Positions 50,636 through 59,160 of a DNA stretch of 59,160 nt are shown here, in pieces. The stretch covers positions 1-59,160 of the forward strand of contig DVKK01000042.1 of the NCBI GenBank assembly GCA_018716085.1, given 5' to 3'. Both the position numbers and the translations under genes were made by a program. The notes beneath the pieces were generated by a model. It did not search any database, was not told the DNA's origin, and was given only the letters and a program-made list of their open reading frames with translations. Origin of the DNA: Candidatus Ornithoclostridium excrementipullorum. GTDB lineage: Bacteria > Bacillota > Clostridia > Christensenellales > UBA3700. The stretch's first letter is position 1. Each line of letters starts with the position of its first letter.

Positions 50636-53338
50636 ATGGCCAGCACAATCAAACGCAAGATCAACGAAGGCCTTACTCAGGTCAAAAACACCGCGTCATT
50701 CATAGTCACAGACGTCACTTCACATTGGAGCAAGCCGGGCAAAGGCAATTACGTTCCTTACAAGGAGATCCTGAACTACTCCATCGGCGGCATGGGACAG
50801 AACATGCTCATATATCTGCTCGGATATATGGCTTTGGGCGTCACCAACACGCTGTTCGCTTCCACTATCGGAATACGTCCCATGCACTTGCAGAACATGC
50901 TCACGGTGCAGACGATCCTCAACATCGTATTCCAGATAATCAGAGGAAAAATAGTCGACAACACCAATACGCGATGGGGCAGATTCCGACCTTATCTGGC
51001 CATAATGGGCGCGCCTCTTGCGATATTGAGTATTGTATTCATATTCCTGCCGTTCGAATCGATGGCTTACAGCCAGAAGTATATGTGTGTGTTCATATTC
51101 GCCATCGCGATCTCGATCGGACAGCCCCTTTACCAGACAGCTTACACCAACCTCGGCAGCGTCATCTCTCCCAGTACGGCGGAACGCTCCAAGATCCTTG
51201 CGATCAGTTCGCTCATCTACTCGTTCGCTCCGACGATCTATCAGCTGTTCGTGCCTATATTCTCCAACCTCACCGGAGGCTTCACCGACATCAGGACGTA
51301 TAAGTACATAGTCGTTCCGATCGGCGTCATAGGCGTTTTCCTCAGCTTCTTCGCCTTCTTCGGATGCAAAGAGCGTATCGTTTCGTCCAAACATTTCGTA
51401 AAGAAAGTAAGCATCATCGGAGGTTGCGTCGCCGTCTGGAAAAACAAATACTGGTGGCTCAGGACCATTTCCACATGGTTCAATTTCCTGGAAGGCGCTT
51501 ACCTCGTGCTGTTCGGCTGGATCTACATCTACGGCACGCAGGACATGACCACTTACGGTATCTTGCAGACGGTACTGTCGATAGCTTCGGGTCTGTCCAT
51601 GTTCGCAACGCCGTTCTTCCTGAAATGGCTGGGCAATAAAGGTATCCTGCTGTTCCACAACATATTGAACATAGTATTCATCGCGTGTATGCTCGCGTGC
51701 TACGAGATACCGCTGCTCTACTTCCTGTTCCTGTGGATCAACACGTTCATCAACCAGCTGCAGCTGGTCTACAACCCCGTGCTCAACGCGGAAGTCAAGG
51801 ACTCGATCCAATGGCAGTCGGGCAAACGCGTCGACTATATGCTCGAAGTCGCCGCGCTCATAGGTACGCCGGTTACGATACTTTCGGGCTACTTCCTGCC
51901 GTTCATCTACGAATCCTACGGTCTGACCGTCAACTACGACGTGCTATACGACCCCAACGTCAGAAACAGCCTGTTCTATATGCTGTGCGCGCTGTCTATA
52001 CTCGGCGCCGCGCTCAACCTCGCGCCGTATTTCCTCTATAATCTGTCGAGAGAAAAGCACAGCATGGTAGTGCTCGCGCTCAAATACCGCGCGGCAAATA
52101 CCGACTACCGCACCGGCGACATCACTCCCCACCAGGTCAAGGACCTTGTCGAGAGCTACAACTATATGGTAGAACGCCGCGACGCCGTTCAGCCCGACAC
52201 CAACGAAAAGAAAGCGGAGATGAAGGCGGCAAAGCAGGTGTTCAAGACCGCAAAGGCGGAGTACGAATCGCTGTACGAATCCATAGAGAAGGCAACGCCC
52301 AAGGGACAGGCGGTCGTCAAGACGGAAGAACTGCTCGCGCTCGAAGAAGTGTATCATCAGAAGAAGCAGGCTTACAAAGACGCGAAGTTCGCATACAAAG
52401 ACGCCTGCAAGCTCAGGCGCGACAAGGAAGCCATCGAAGAATTCATAGACACCGAGCTCGGCAAATGGGATACTCCCAAGTCGCAGGTCAGACTCGCGCT
52501 TGCGAAAGCCATTACCTCGATCGACAAAAACGACGTCGCCGACACGGCTCCCGACCTGTCTTCGGTAGAACTGCCCGACCTCGCGGAATGGACCGTACAA
52601 CAGGCGGAAGCTAAACAGCGCAGAACGGCAAACAGACGCTTCTTCTCCAAAGATAAGGACGTATCCGAGTATATGCCTTGGGCGGAGAAAAAGGCGGAAA
52701 GGACGCTCAGATCGCTGAGATCGCTGATCAAGCGTACCGAACTGCGTTACAGACTCATGCAAAAGCTGTCCAAACTGTTCTTTAAGAACGGTCTTGAATA
52801 CGACTACGAAGAGGCTTACAAAAAAGAACTCGACGTACAGTGCTTCACCAAAGAAGAGAAAAAGGCGCAGAACAAGCGCATCAGATCCGCTCAATTCAAG
52901 TACAACCGCTTCGCTTCGGCTTACAAGCTGTACATAGAGAGCGAGACCCTGCTGCTCGATTTCGGCGACAGGAACAACTTCTTCGACTACATCCTTCCGA
53001 TGTACGACGAATGCGTGATCGAGGCGGAACGTATCGACCGCGAGGAAGAAGAAAAAGCCAAGGCGGAAAAAGAAGCCAAAAATGCAGAGATCGCCGAGAT
53101 CAAACTGGAAAAGCGTATGCGTAAGGACGCCAAAAAGGAGGCGAAAGCAAACGGCGCGAAATTCGACGAGGCATACTTCGAACAATTCAAACGCGATCAC
53201 GCCGACGATTACGTAACGCCTGCTACTGCCGAAGACGTTTCTTCGGACGCGGATCCCGGCGAAGTCGCGGACGCCGCCGACAGTGCCGACAACGGCGCCG
53301 AAACTGCCGCAAAGGAGGACAACGACAATGAGAACTAA
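50636..53338 (+). CDS. GPH-type sugar transporter with a long cytoplasmic helical tail
   Basis: The first 470 or so residues form a GPH-family symporter with NTNTRWGRFRPYLAIMG as family loop. Unlike its relatives the protein continues for about 420 hydrophilic residues to a total of 900. This tail is rich in Lys, Glu and Ala, with predicted coiled-coil stretches (KKAEMKAAKQVFKTAKAEYE; EEEEKAKAEKEAKNAEIAE) and short conserved-looking aromatic segments, and ends acidic. I do not recognise it. It could couple transport to cytoplasmic partners; this is speculation. GCGAGGGAATT precedes the ATG. It overlaps the downstream lipoprotein gene by 11 bases. Confidence 0.88.
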   Translation: MASTIKRKINEGLTQVKNTASFIVTDVTSHWSKPGKGNYVPYKEILNYSIGGMGQNMLIYLLGYMALGVTNTLFASTIGIRPMHLQNMLTVQTILNIVFQIIRGKIVDNTNTRWGRFRPYLAIMGAPLAILSIVFIFLPFESMAYSQKYMCVFIFAIAISIGQPLYQTAYTNLGSVISPSTAERSKILAISSLIYSFAPTIYQLFVPIFSNLTGGFTDIRTYKYIVVPIGVIGVFLSFFAFFGCKERIVSSKHFVKKVSIIGGCVAVWKNKYWWLRTISTWFNFLEGAYLVLFGWIYIYGTQDMTTYGILQTVLSIASGLSMFATPFFLKWLGNKGILLFHNILNIVFIACMLACYEIPLLYFLFLWINTFINQLQLVYNPVLNAEVKDSIQWQSGKRVDYMLEVAALIGTPVTILSGYFLPFIYESYGLTVNYDVLYDPNVRNSLFYMLCALSILGAALNLAPYFLYNLSREKHSMVVLALKYRAANTDYRTGDITPHQVKDLVESYNYMVERRDAVQPDTNEKKAEMKAAKQVFKTAKAEYESLYESIEKATPKGQAVVKTEELLALEEVYHQKKQAYKDAKFAYKDACKLRRDKEAIEEFIDTELGKWDTPKSQVRLALAKAITSIDKNDVADTAPDLSSVELPDLAEWTVQQAEAKQRRTANRRFFSKDKDVSEYMPWAEKKAERTLRSLRSLIKRTELRYRLMQKLSKLFFKNGLEYDYEEAYKKELDVQCFTKEEKKAQNKRIRSAQFKYNRFASAYKLYIESETLLLDFGDRNNFFDYILPMYDECVIEAERIDREEEEKAKAEKEAKNAEIAEIKLEKRMRKDAKKEAKANGAKFDEAYFEQFKRDHADDYVTPATAEDVSSDADPGEVADAADSADNGAETAAKEDNDNEN

Positions 53339-54305
53339 AAAGACGGCTTGCCTGCTTTTGATCGTAATACTGCTGCTTTCGGTCGGCGCAGTCGCTCTGA
53401 CCGCCTGCAACAACCTCACCGCACAGGAAGCTTACGACGCGCTCAAAAACGCGATAAACCTGTCGCTTGCGGGCGATCCGCTCGATCCCGCATACGACCC
53501 CGAAGTCAGCGAGACCAACGGATACATATTCGCGTACAAGGAGTCGGTCCGCTCTTCCGGCAACATTACCAACACCAACGTCAACGTACATTGCGATCAG
53601 GACGCGTCCTACCAGCTGCACGTGGACGAAGATCTCATGGTAGACCTCTATCAGGAAACGTGGAGCATTAACGACGTCACCGGCGGCACGGGCACCAAGA
53701 TAGGCGATTTCGGCTTTATCGTAGGTCCCTACCCCGACGCCGACTCCGATGAAGAGCGTATGTTCTATACCGAACGCCCCGCTGACGGCAACAACGGCGA
53801 GTACACGGCGAACAAACTATACGGCAATATGACTGCGGAAGACTTTATCGAAACGGAACTCTTCCGCAAATACAGCCTTGCCTCCCGCCTGGAAGAACTG
53901 CGCAATATGCCTTTCGACGCGTTTGTATTCGACGAATCCGTCAACGACAGCTTCGGCGCGGTCCAACAGATCAATCTCGTAACGATCACTTTCGGAGTAA
54001 CTTCCGAGTACGTGGAAAATTATTATGCGGAAACGGGCAAGCATTCGATCTTCGAGGGCTGTACCTATGCCGAGATAGAGCTTACTTTCGGCAGAGTGAG
54101 CAATATCTACGTCTACCAGGAAGAAAACCTCGGCGGCGGCTTCTTCAACCTGCCCCAGGAAATGTACAGCCTGCAGATAACTTATCTCGGACAGAACATT
54201 TCTTTCCCCTCCGTGTCCACGGATCCGAGCAACTCCAACTATTACACCCTGGACGAAAACCTGCTCGGCCGTACAGACCTCGCCTTTGCGAAAGCGATAT
54301 ATTGA
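53328..54305 (+). CDS. Lipoprotein of unknown function downstream of the GPH transporter
   Basis: The 325-residue product has a signal peptide and lipobox ALTAC. The rest is a soluble extracellular domain rich in Asn, Glu and Tyr, without a family I recognise. AAAGGAGG lies before ATG 53328, inside the transporter gene, and the genes overlap by 11 bases, so they are coupled. It could be a sugar-binding accessory or sensor for the transporter. An earlier in-frame ATG at 53283 lacks a ribosome site. Confidence 0.8.
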   Translation: MRTKKTACLLLIVILLLSVGAVALTACNNLTAQEAYDALKNAINLSLAGDPLDPAYDPEVSETNGYIFAYKESVRSSGNITNTNVNVHCDQDASYQLHVDEDLMVDLYQETWSINDVTGGTGTKIGDFGFIVGPYPDADSDEERMFYTERPADGNNGEYTANKLYGNMTAEDFIETELFRKYSLASRLEELRNMPFDAFVFDESVNDSFGAVQQINLVTITFGVTSEYVENYYAETGKHSIFEGCTYAEIELTFGRVSNIYVYQEENLGGGFFNLPQEMYSLQITYLGQNISFPSVSTDPSNSNYYTLDENLLGRTDLAFAKAIY

Positions 54306-54328
54306 GCCGACGATATCCGATAAAGAAA

Positions 54329-54361
54329 AGCCCCGCCGTCAAATACGGCGGGGCTTTTTCG
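54329..54361 (+). terminator. Terminator of the GPH-lipoprotein unit
   Basis: AGCCCCGCCGT-CAAAT-ACGGCGGGGCT stem followed by TTTTCG. Confidence 0.88.
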
Positions 54362-54599
54362 TATCCGATCGGATACGACGGTATTATTCGGACGCTGTTT
54401 TATCGGCGGTACGGAAGCTCCTTTTCCTCCCAGGACAAGGGTTTTGTTATACGCGCTATCGATATTCGTTCGCAGTCCGGATATCGGTACGATCCGCTCT
54501 TTGCGGGCTCGCCCATCACGCGCCGTGAGACCGATCGCTTCGCCGATCGGACAACAAATCGTCTATCGCCTGCTCCGCCTAAGGCTTCGGCACCGCTAT

Positions 54600-55175
54600 T
54601 CAGATAAAATACAGCATCCCACACGCCGCGGACAGCAGGATTATCGCTATCGGGGGCATGGTCTTTTTGCGTATAAGGCGATAAACTATGATACAGACGA
54701 CCAATATCGCAAGGATCGCGAGCGCCGTCCAATCGAACTCGCCCACAGCGGTAAAATCGTTGTACTGCGCGTACAGACAATACACGATCATCAACAGTCC
54801 GGTTGAAATGATAAGCCCGAGAATGACGGGCGTTATGCAGGCGAACGCGGATCTGACGTAGCGGTTTTTCGCGAAAGTGCGGAAAACGGCGGCTATCGCC
54901 AAAATTATGAAAAACGCGGGAGCGACTATACCGATCGTCGCCACAAGACTTCCCAAAAAGCCCGCCTGATCGCTGCCGACGAAAGTCGCGATGTTGACCG
55001 CTATCGGTCCCGGCGTGGATTCCGCGATCGCGATATAGTCCATCAGCCTGGCGGCGTCTATCCAGCCGCGCGAGGTCATTTCCTGCTGTATCAGCGAGAT
55101 CATGCCGTACCCGCCGCCGAATGATACCGCGCCTATTTTCAGAAACACGAGGAAGAGTTCAAGATATATGTTCAC
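54600..55175 (-). CDS. chrA: Chromate transporter, half-size (second of pair)
   Basis: The 191-residue membrane protein is a single ChrA domain with about six hydrophobic segments and the signatures VSFGGGYGMISLI and AESTPGPIAVNIATFVG. Half-size ChrA proteins usually work as pairs encoded together, exporting chromate or an unknown anion. It overlaps the first half by four bases (ATGA) and ends the yqeY-peptidase-gltA operon. No clear terminator follows. Confidence 0.9.
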   Translation of the reverse strand: MNIYLELFLVFLKIGAVSFGGGYGMISLIQQEMTSRGWIDAARLMDYIAIAESTPGPIAVNIATFVGSDQAGFLGSLVATIGIVAPAFFIILAIAAVFRTFAKNRYVRSAFACITPVILGLIISTGLLMIVYCLYAQYNDFTAVGEFDWTALAILAILVVCIIVYRLIRKKTMPPIAIILLSAACGMLYFI

Positions 55176-56035
55176 GACTCGCCTCCTTCGCTCGGGACGT
55201 CTTTTTCCGAATACGTATCCGCATTTCCGCCCTTGTCCGCGTCGCCGTATCCGTCCTCAGGGTCATGCGCGCCGCTCTCGCCGACCGCCGCAAGATCGCG
55301 CTCGTCCGTTTTCTTATCTTCCGCGTTTTCGAGGCTCTGCGGCTGAGAGCCGCCGTCTTTCGGCTCAGCGTCGGACTCCTCGTTAGGATCGGACACGGCG
55401 ACGGAATAAGGTCTGCCTCCGCGTTTGCTGCGTATGTCGGAAACGGCCTGCAAAACCAACCCCAGAGCTCCTCCCGCCAAAATAAGATATATCGTGGATA
55501 TATCGAGTCCGAAGATGTCTATCAACGCCGCCGCGGTAAATGAAAAACACAGCACGGCTATGAAAAGCCCGCTCTTTTTCGCCTTTTTCAGCATATTGAT
55601 CCCCGCGAGCGCGATCATTACCGCAACGCCCACGTTGATACCTTTGAAAGCGTACGCTATCGCGGTCAGTTCCATGAATCGGTCGTAAAACACCGATATG
55701 AGATATATTATCGCGAACGACGGGATACATACCGCCAGAGTGGCGAAAAACGAACCGACGACGCCCATTATCTTATACCCCACGAACGTTGCGCAATTTA
55801 TCGCCACAGGTCCCGGGGTAGACTCCGCGATAGTCACTATCTCGTACAGTTCGGGGACCGTGATCCACTTCTTCCGCTCGACGTACTCGCGCTCGATAAG
55901 CGATATCATGGCATAGCCGCCGCCGAAAGTAAACAGCCCTATCTTGAAATAGGAAAGAAAAAGTCCGAGCAGAAGTTTAAGCTTCTGCCCGGACGACATT
56001 CCCGTCGCGTAATTATCTCTCCGAAAGCGGCTCAT
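55172..56035 (-). CDS. chrA: Chromate transporter, half-size with acidic tail (first of pair)
   Basis: The 287-residue protein has one ChrA domain (LFTFGGGYAMISLI, AESTPGPVAINCATFVG) over residues 15-195, then a hydrophilic acidic C-terminal tail of about 80 residues that is not part of the family. The ATG at 56035 lies 23 bases inside gltA; a later ATG at 55999 is an alternative. It and the next gene form a pair. A link to citrate synthase through anion transport is possible but unproven. Confidence 0.88.
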   Translation of the reverse strand: MSRFRRDNYATGMSSGQKLKLLLGLFLSYFKIGLFTFGGGYAMISLIEREYVERKKWITVPELYEIVTIAESTPGPVAINCATFVGYKIMGVVGSFFATLAVCIPSFAIIYLISVFYDRFMELTAIAYAFKGINVGVAVMIALAGINMLKKAKKSGLFIAVLCFSFTAAALIDIFGLDISTIYLILAGGALGLVLQAVSDIRSKRGGRPYSVAVSDPNEESDAEPKDGGSQPQSLENAEDKKTDERDLAAVGESGAHDPEDGYGDADKGGNADTYSEKDVPSEGGES

Positions 56036-57365
56036 ATTTCCGTATGTTCACTATATCCTGGTAAGCAGGACGGATTATCTTGTCGGCGTTGATGAGCTCT
56101 TCGAGTCTGTGCGCCGACCAGCCGACGATCCTCGCCACGGCGAACATCGGCGTGTACAGTTCCATGGGGATACCGAGCATATTGTAAACGAATCCGCTGT
56201 AAAAATCCACGTTGGCGCTCACGCCTTTGTATATGGAACGTTCGCTCGCGATCGCCTTTGTCGCAAGCCTCTCCACCCTTTCGTAGAATCCGTACAGCTT
56301 GGACTTGCCCTTGGATTCCGAAAGCTGTTTTATAAAGTCCTTAAACACCTGCGCGCGCGGATCCGAGAGCGAATAGACGGCGTGTCCCATACCGTATATA
56401 AGACCTTTGCGGTCGAACGTCTCTTTGCGCAGGATCTTGATGAGATACGCGTATATCTCGTCCTCGTCTTTGAGGTCGCGGACGTTTTCGCGGATATTGC
56501 GCATCATCTGCACGACTTTGATATTTGCGCCGCCGTGCTTGGGCCCTTTGAGCGAAGCCAGCGCCGCGGAGATCGCGGAATACGTATCCGTACCGGAAGA
56601 AGTCACTACGCGCGTCGTAAACGTGGAATTGTTGCCGCCGCCGTGCTCCATATGCAATATGAACGCAAGGTCCAGAACTCCCGCTTCGAGATCGGTAAAA
56701 CTCTTGTCCGGGCGAAGCATGCGCAGAAAGTTCTGAGCCGTGGACAGATCCTCGTCGGGATGATGTATGTACAGACTGTCGTCGCAGATAAAGTGGTTGT
56801 ACGCGTGGTAGCCGTACACCGCAAGCATCGGGAAAACGCTTATCAGCCACAGGCATTGCCTTATCACGTTGTTGACGCTGATATCGTCGAATTTTTTGTC
56901 ATAGCTCGCAAGGGTCAGCACGCTGCGCTGCAAGCTCATCATCATATCCTTGCTGGGCGCTTTGAGAATGACGTCTTTCGTAAAATTACGCGGCAGTTTG
57001 CGCATACTCGCGAGCAAAGCCTTGAACTCTTCCAGCTGCGATCTGTCGGGCAGCTCGCCGAGCAACAGCAGATACGCTATTTCCTCGAAACCGAATCTGT
57101 CGTCGACCATCAGCCCTTTTACGAGGTCGTTTATGCTGTATCCGCGGTAATACAGTTCGCCGTCGCACGGAATGTGCCTGCCGTCCGCGTCTTCCTTATA
57201 AGAAACGATCTTGGATATGTTCGTTATGCCTGCGACCACGCCCTGACCGGACTTGTCGCGCAGACCGCGTTTTACGTGATACTTCTCGTACAGCCCCGTA
57301 TCGAGCGCGTACCCGTTCACGCATTTCTCCTCGTATTTGTGAATAACGGCTTTTCCGTCGATCAT
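56013..57365 (-). CDS. gltA: Citrate synthase
   Basis: This enzyme condenses acetyl-CoA and oxaloacetate to citrate. The 450-residue chain has the catalytic elements HMEHGGGNNSTF, GMGHAVYS (second His) and ANVDFYSG (Asp). The N-terminal extension of about 50 residues is typical of clostridial-type enzymes. AAGGAGG lies seven bases before the ATG and the start overlaps the peptidase stop by four bases. No other TCA-cycle gene is nearby. Confidence 0.95.
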   Translation of the reverse strand: MIDGKAVIHKYEEKCVNGYALDTGLYEKYHVKRGLRDKSGQGVVAGITNISKIVSYKEDADGRHIPCDGELYYRGYSINDLVKGLMVDDRFGFEEIAYLLLLGELPDRSQLEEFKALLASMRKLPRNFTKDVILKAPSKDMMMSLQRSVLTLASYDKKFDDISVNNVIRQCLWLISVFPMLAVYGYHAYNHFICDDSLYIHHPDEDLSTAQNFLRMLRPDKSFTDLEAGVLDLAFILHMEHGGGNNSTFTTRVVTSSGTDTYSAISAALASLKGPKHGGANIKVVQMMRNIRENVRDLKDEDEIYAYLIKILRKETFDRKGLIYGMGHAVYSLSDPRAQVFKDFIKQLSESKGKSKLYGFYERVERLATKAIASERSIYKGVSANVDFYSGFVYNMLGIPMELYTPMFAVARIVGWSAHRLEELINADKIIRPAYQDIVNIRKYEPLSER

Positions 57366-58327
57366 GAGAACACCTCCTTTTTCTCTTCGTCGGAGAGCTC
57401 GAAGCCCGCCTCCGTTGCCACGCTGCCCGACACCGCGTCGATAACGGCTCTTTCGACCGCCTTGACCGCCGCCGCCTGCAACAGCGCGAAGTTGACAACG
57501 GGTCTGCTTCCCGCCGACAATGCGAAAAGCGTATCTCCGTCGTAGTCCGTATGCACGGGATATATAGTCCTCGCCAGTCCGTTATGAGCGACAGAAGCGA
57601 GTTTTCCGGTCTGTAATTTGTCGAGTTTCGCGTCGGTGATCACGCACCCGATAGTCGTATTTCCCTTGCCGAAAATAAAATCGAGATACTCTCCGCCCAA
57701 CAGCTTTTTCTCCGCAAATGCGAACGAGCCGTCCCTGTTCCTGCACCCCGCGACGATCTTCCCCGCCTCGGGATCGAACACGTCGCCGAGCGCGTTCACG
57801 GCAACCACGGCGGTGACGTGCGCTCCTGCGGCTTTCACCGTCGCCGCGCCTACTCCGCTCGTGCACGCATATTTCATTCCGCGCAGCTTTCCGACGGTCG
57901 CGCCTTTGCCTACGCCCACCGCGCCGAACGCGACGTTTTTGTCCGACGCCGCCGCGCAGGCTTTGTATCCCAGTTCGATGTCGGGATAATACGTCTCTTT
58001 TTCGTTGAGATCGAAGATGACCGCCCCGCACACGATGGGCACGGTCTTACCCGAGACCTTAAAGCCCTTTCCGCGTTCCGCAAGCCATCTCATCACGCCG
58101 CACGTGCTTTCCAATCCGAATGCGGAACCTCCCGTAAGCACTATCGCGTTCACGCTCTGAGCCGCCTTTTCGGGCGCCAGAAGATCGGTCTCGCGCGTTC
58201 CGGGCGCTCCGCCGCGCACGTCCACACCGCCGACGCAGCCGTTTTCGCACAAAATAACGGTCACTCCGTTGTGTCCGTTGTCGGCGTGCCCGATCTTTAT
58301 ACCGGAAGGCAGAAAGACCTTGTTCAC
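57362..58327 (-). CDS. P1-family aminopeptidase/autoproteolytic hydrolase (DmpA type)
   Basis: This 321-residue enzyme belongs to the Ntn-like P1 peptidases that self-cleave into two chains; the new N-terminal residue is the nucleophile. The expected cleavage site is at GNTTIGCVIT (around Thr223), with VLTGGSAFGLE as the glycine-rich motif. I start at GTG 58327, which overlaps the yqeY stop in a GTGA junction and fits the family N-terminus (LPSGIKIGHADN); an ATG at 58366 would lie inside yqeY. It is translationally coupled to yqeY and gltA. Substrate unknown; members cleave D- or beta-amino-acid peptides or lactams. Confidence 0.88.
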   Translation of the reverse strand: MNKVFLPSGIKIGHADNGHNGVTVILCENGCVGGVDVRGGAPGTRETDLLAPEKAAQSVNAIVLTGGSAFGLESTCGVMRWLAERGKGFKVSGKTVPIVCGAVIFDLNEKETYYPDIELGYKACAAASDKNVAFGAVGVGKGATVGKLRGMKYACTSGVGAATVKAAGAHVTAVVAVNALGDVFDPEAGKIVAGCRNRDGSFAFAEKKLLGGEYLDFIFGKGNTTIGCVITDAKLDKLQTGKLASVAHNGLARTIYPVHTDYDGDTLFALSAGSRPVVNFALLQAAAVKAVERAVIDAVSGSVATEAGFELSDEEKKEVFS

Positions 58328-58746
58328 AGCTTCTTCAACACTTCGCCGACGGTCTTCATATCGCATTTGCCGGCGTATTCGCTCTTGAAATGGCGCATGA
58401 CCGCGCCTATGCTCTTGTCGGGCAGACTTTCGATGACGGCTCTTATCTCTTCCTCGCTCATCATTGCGGGAATAAATTTTTTGACCGTTTCGACCTGATG
58501 ATCGAGTTCCGCCACCTTTTCGGGTCTGTTCGCCTTTACGAAGCCGTCGCGTTCATCGTAAAGCTCTTTTTCCGTCTTCTGCAAAATACCGACGACGTCG
58601 GCGTCCGTCAGTTCCGCTCCGTCCTTTCTCTTCTCTATGGTAGCGAGCATGATCTTGTTGAGGACCACGCTGAGTACGCCGGAAGCCACCTTGTCCTTTT
58701 GCTTCATCGCCTCTATGCGGGCAGACTTGATATCTTGTTCCAACAT
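58324..58746 (-). CDS. yqeY: GatB/YqeY-domain protein
   Basis: The 140-residue protein is all YqeY domain, related to the tail of GatB of the amidotransferase that makes Gln-tRNA(Gln). The start MLEQDIKSARIEAMKQKD and GAVMRHFKSEYAGKCDMKTV are family signatures. I start at 58746 after AAGGAGAT; the longer frame lies in the leader. It heads an operon of five overlapping genes and has a consensus promoter. Confidence 0.9.
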   Translation of the reverse strand: MLEQDIKSARIEAMKQKDKVASGVLSVVLNKIMLATIEKRKDGAELTDADVVGILQKTEKELYDERDGFVKANRPEKVAELDHQVETVKKFIPAMMSEEEIRAVIESLPDKSIGAVMRHFKSEYAGKCDMKTVGEVLKKL

Positions 58747-58806
58747 ATGCAGGATCTCCTTAAACGGCGCGGCGCCGAGCGCCGCGTCCCTGAACATTCA
58801 CATATT

Positions 58807-58834
58807 ATTATACACTTTTTTACGAATTTGTCAA
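58807..58834 (-). promoter_or_regulatory. Promoter of the yqeY-gltA-chrA operon
   Basis: TTGACA (58829-58834), 16 bases, TATAAT (58807-58812). A GC-rich hairpin (GGCGCTCGGCGCC) sits in the leader before the ribosome site. Confidence 0.75.
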
Positions 58835-58993
58835 CCCGTCGCCCCGGCAGGGAGCGCGGACGCGCGACGGAGCGGACTCCGCATGTTCCGCCGACCGACG
58901 CTCACGTCATTGTTATTTCCCGAAAGGCATAACCATGCGCATATTTATGCGCTTTACCCCGCGGTTTCGGGCGCTGCGAAATGTTCGGAATAT

Positions 58994-59018
58994 GAAAAAA
59001 GCACCTCAAAGGTGCCGA
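58994..59018 (-). terminator. Terminator of the tRNA-Met pair
   Basis: Minus-strand GGCACC-TTTGA-GGTGC stem followed by six T, 11 bases past the elongator tRNA 3' end. Confidence 0.85.
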
Positions 59019-59028
59019 GATTGTCGTT

Positions 59029-59105
59029 TGGTAGCGGCGATCGGATTCGAACCAATGACCTGCCGGGTATGAACCGGCCGCTATAACCAACTAAGCTACG
59101 CCGCC
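59029..59105 (-). tRNA. tRNA-Met (elongator, anticodon CAT)
   Basis: The 77-base cloverleaf has acceptor arms GGCGGCG and CGCCGCT, anticodon loop TTCATAC and an encoded CCA. The GGCGGCGTAGCT start is typical of elongator tRNA-Met. Confidence 0.93.
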
Positions 59106-59109
59106 ATTT

Positions 59110-59160
59110 TGGTTGCGGGGGGAGGATTCGAACCTCCGACCTTCGGGTTATGAGCCCGAC
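59110..59160 (-). tRNA. Initiator tRNA-fMet, partial at the right edge
   Basis: The visible 3' part has the anticodon stem-loop TCGGGCTCATAACCCGA, whose three G-C pairs beside the loop mark an initiator, then TTCGAAT and an encoded CCA. The 5' part lies beyond the window. Confidence 0.93.

Overview
The window reads as chromosomal DNA of an uncultured, Gram-positive type Bacillota (class Clostridia, perhaps near the Christensenellales; the order is a guess). The signs are strong AGGAGG ribosome binding sites, sigma-A promoters of the TTGACA-17-TATAAT kind, intrinsic terminators, many lipobox lipoproteins, PhoB/OmpR two-component pairs, a manganese riboswitch ahead of mntP, and a ywlC-ywlE-rpiB cluster as in Bacillus. 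Most of the DNA is moderately GC-rich; 3.96-9.0 kb is clearly AT-rich and looks foreign.

Layout, left to right. 0-2 kb: a sensor kinase (cut by the edge) and its response regulator. 2.0-2.7 kb: a candidate small RNA ending in a strong terminator, and a 49-codon acidic ORF. 2.8-3.3 kb: a 5'(3')-deoxyribonucleotidase with a promoter so close that its mRNA may be leaderless. 3.5-9.1 kb: an island with a 100-bp repeat pair, an MmeI-like restriction-modification enzyme, a TPR-HEPN protein, and the C-terminal stump of a large serine recombinase beside the 3' end of tRNA-Arg(CCG). That tRNA end is partly duplicated at 3.73 kb, as expected for an integrated element that has lost its recombinase. 9.1-14.9 kb: acyl carrier protein and an overlapping cluster of response regulator, kinase, lipoprotein, alpha/beta hydrolase, 4-alpha-glucanotransferase and compact phosphopantetheinyl transferase. 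15-19 kb: PI-PLC-like lipoprotein, a membrane winged-helix/zinc-ribbon protein, a nitroreductase and a MATE exporter. 19-25.4 kb: a 1579-residue surface protein and a lipoprotein, with the remnant of a second lipoprotein copy. 25.6-34.2 kb: guaB, a GH3 beta-glucosidase, a lipoprotein, ywlC-ywlE-rpiB and a membrane-tethered DUF1508 protein.

34.3-43 kb: PhoP/PhoR-like pair overlapping manA, an esterase lipoprotein, a zinc-ribbon membrane protein, a second MATE exporter, riboswitch-controlled mntP, and an endonuclease/exonuclease/phosphatase-fold lipoprotein. 43.1-54.3 kb: a probable beta-glucan locus with GH3, acetyltransferase, a GH16 lipoprotein, a HAD hydrolase and two divergent GPH-type sugar transporters, one carrying a long cytoplasmic helical tail and followed by a lipoprotein. 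54.6-58.8 kb: an overlapping operon yqeY - P1-family peptidase - citrate synthase - two half-size chromate transporters. The right edge holds elongator tRNA-Met and part of the initiator tRNA.

Working together: the GH16 enzyme would cut beta-glucans outside the cell, GPH transporters would import oligosaccharides, and GH3, MalQ and ManA would feed central metabolism. The island is the most likely place for an under-described system: a single-chain restriction-modification enzyme next to a probable HEPN RNase at a tRNA integration site.
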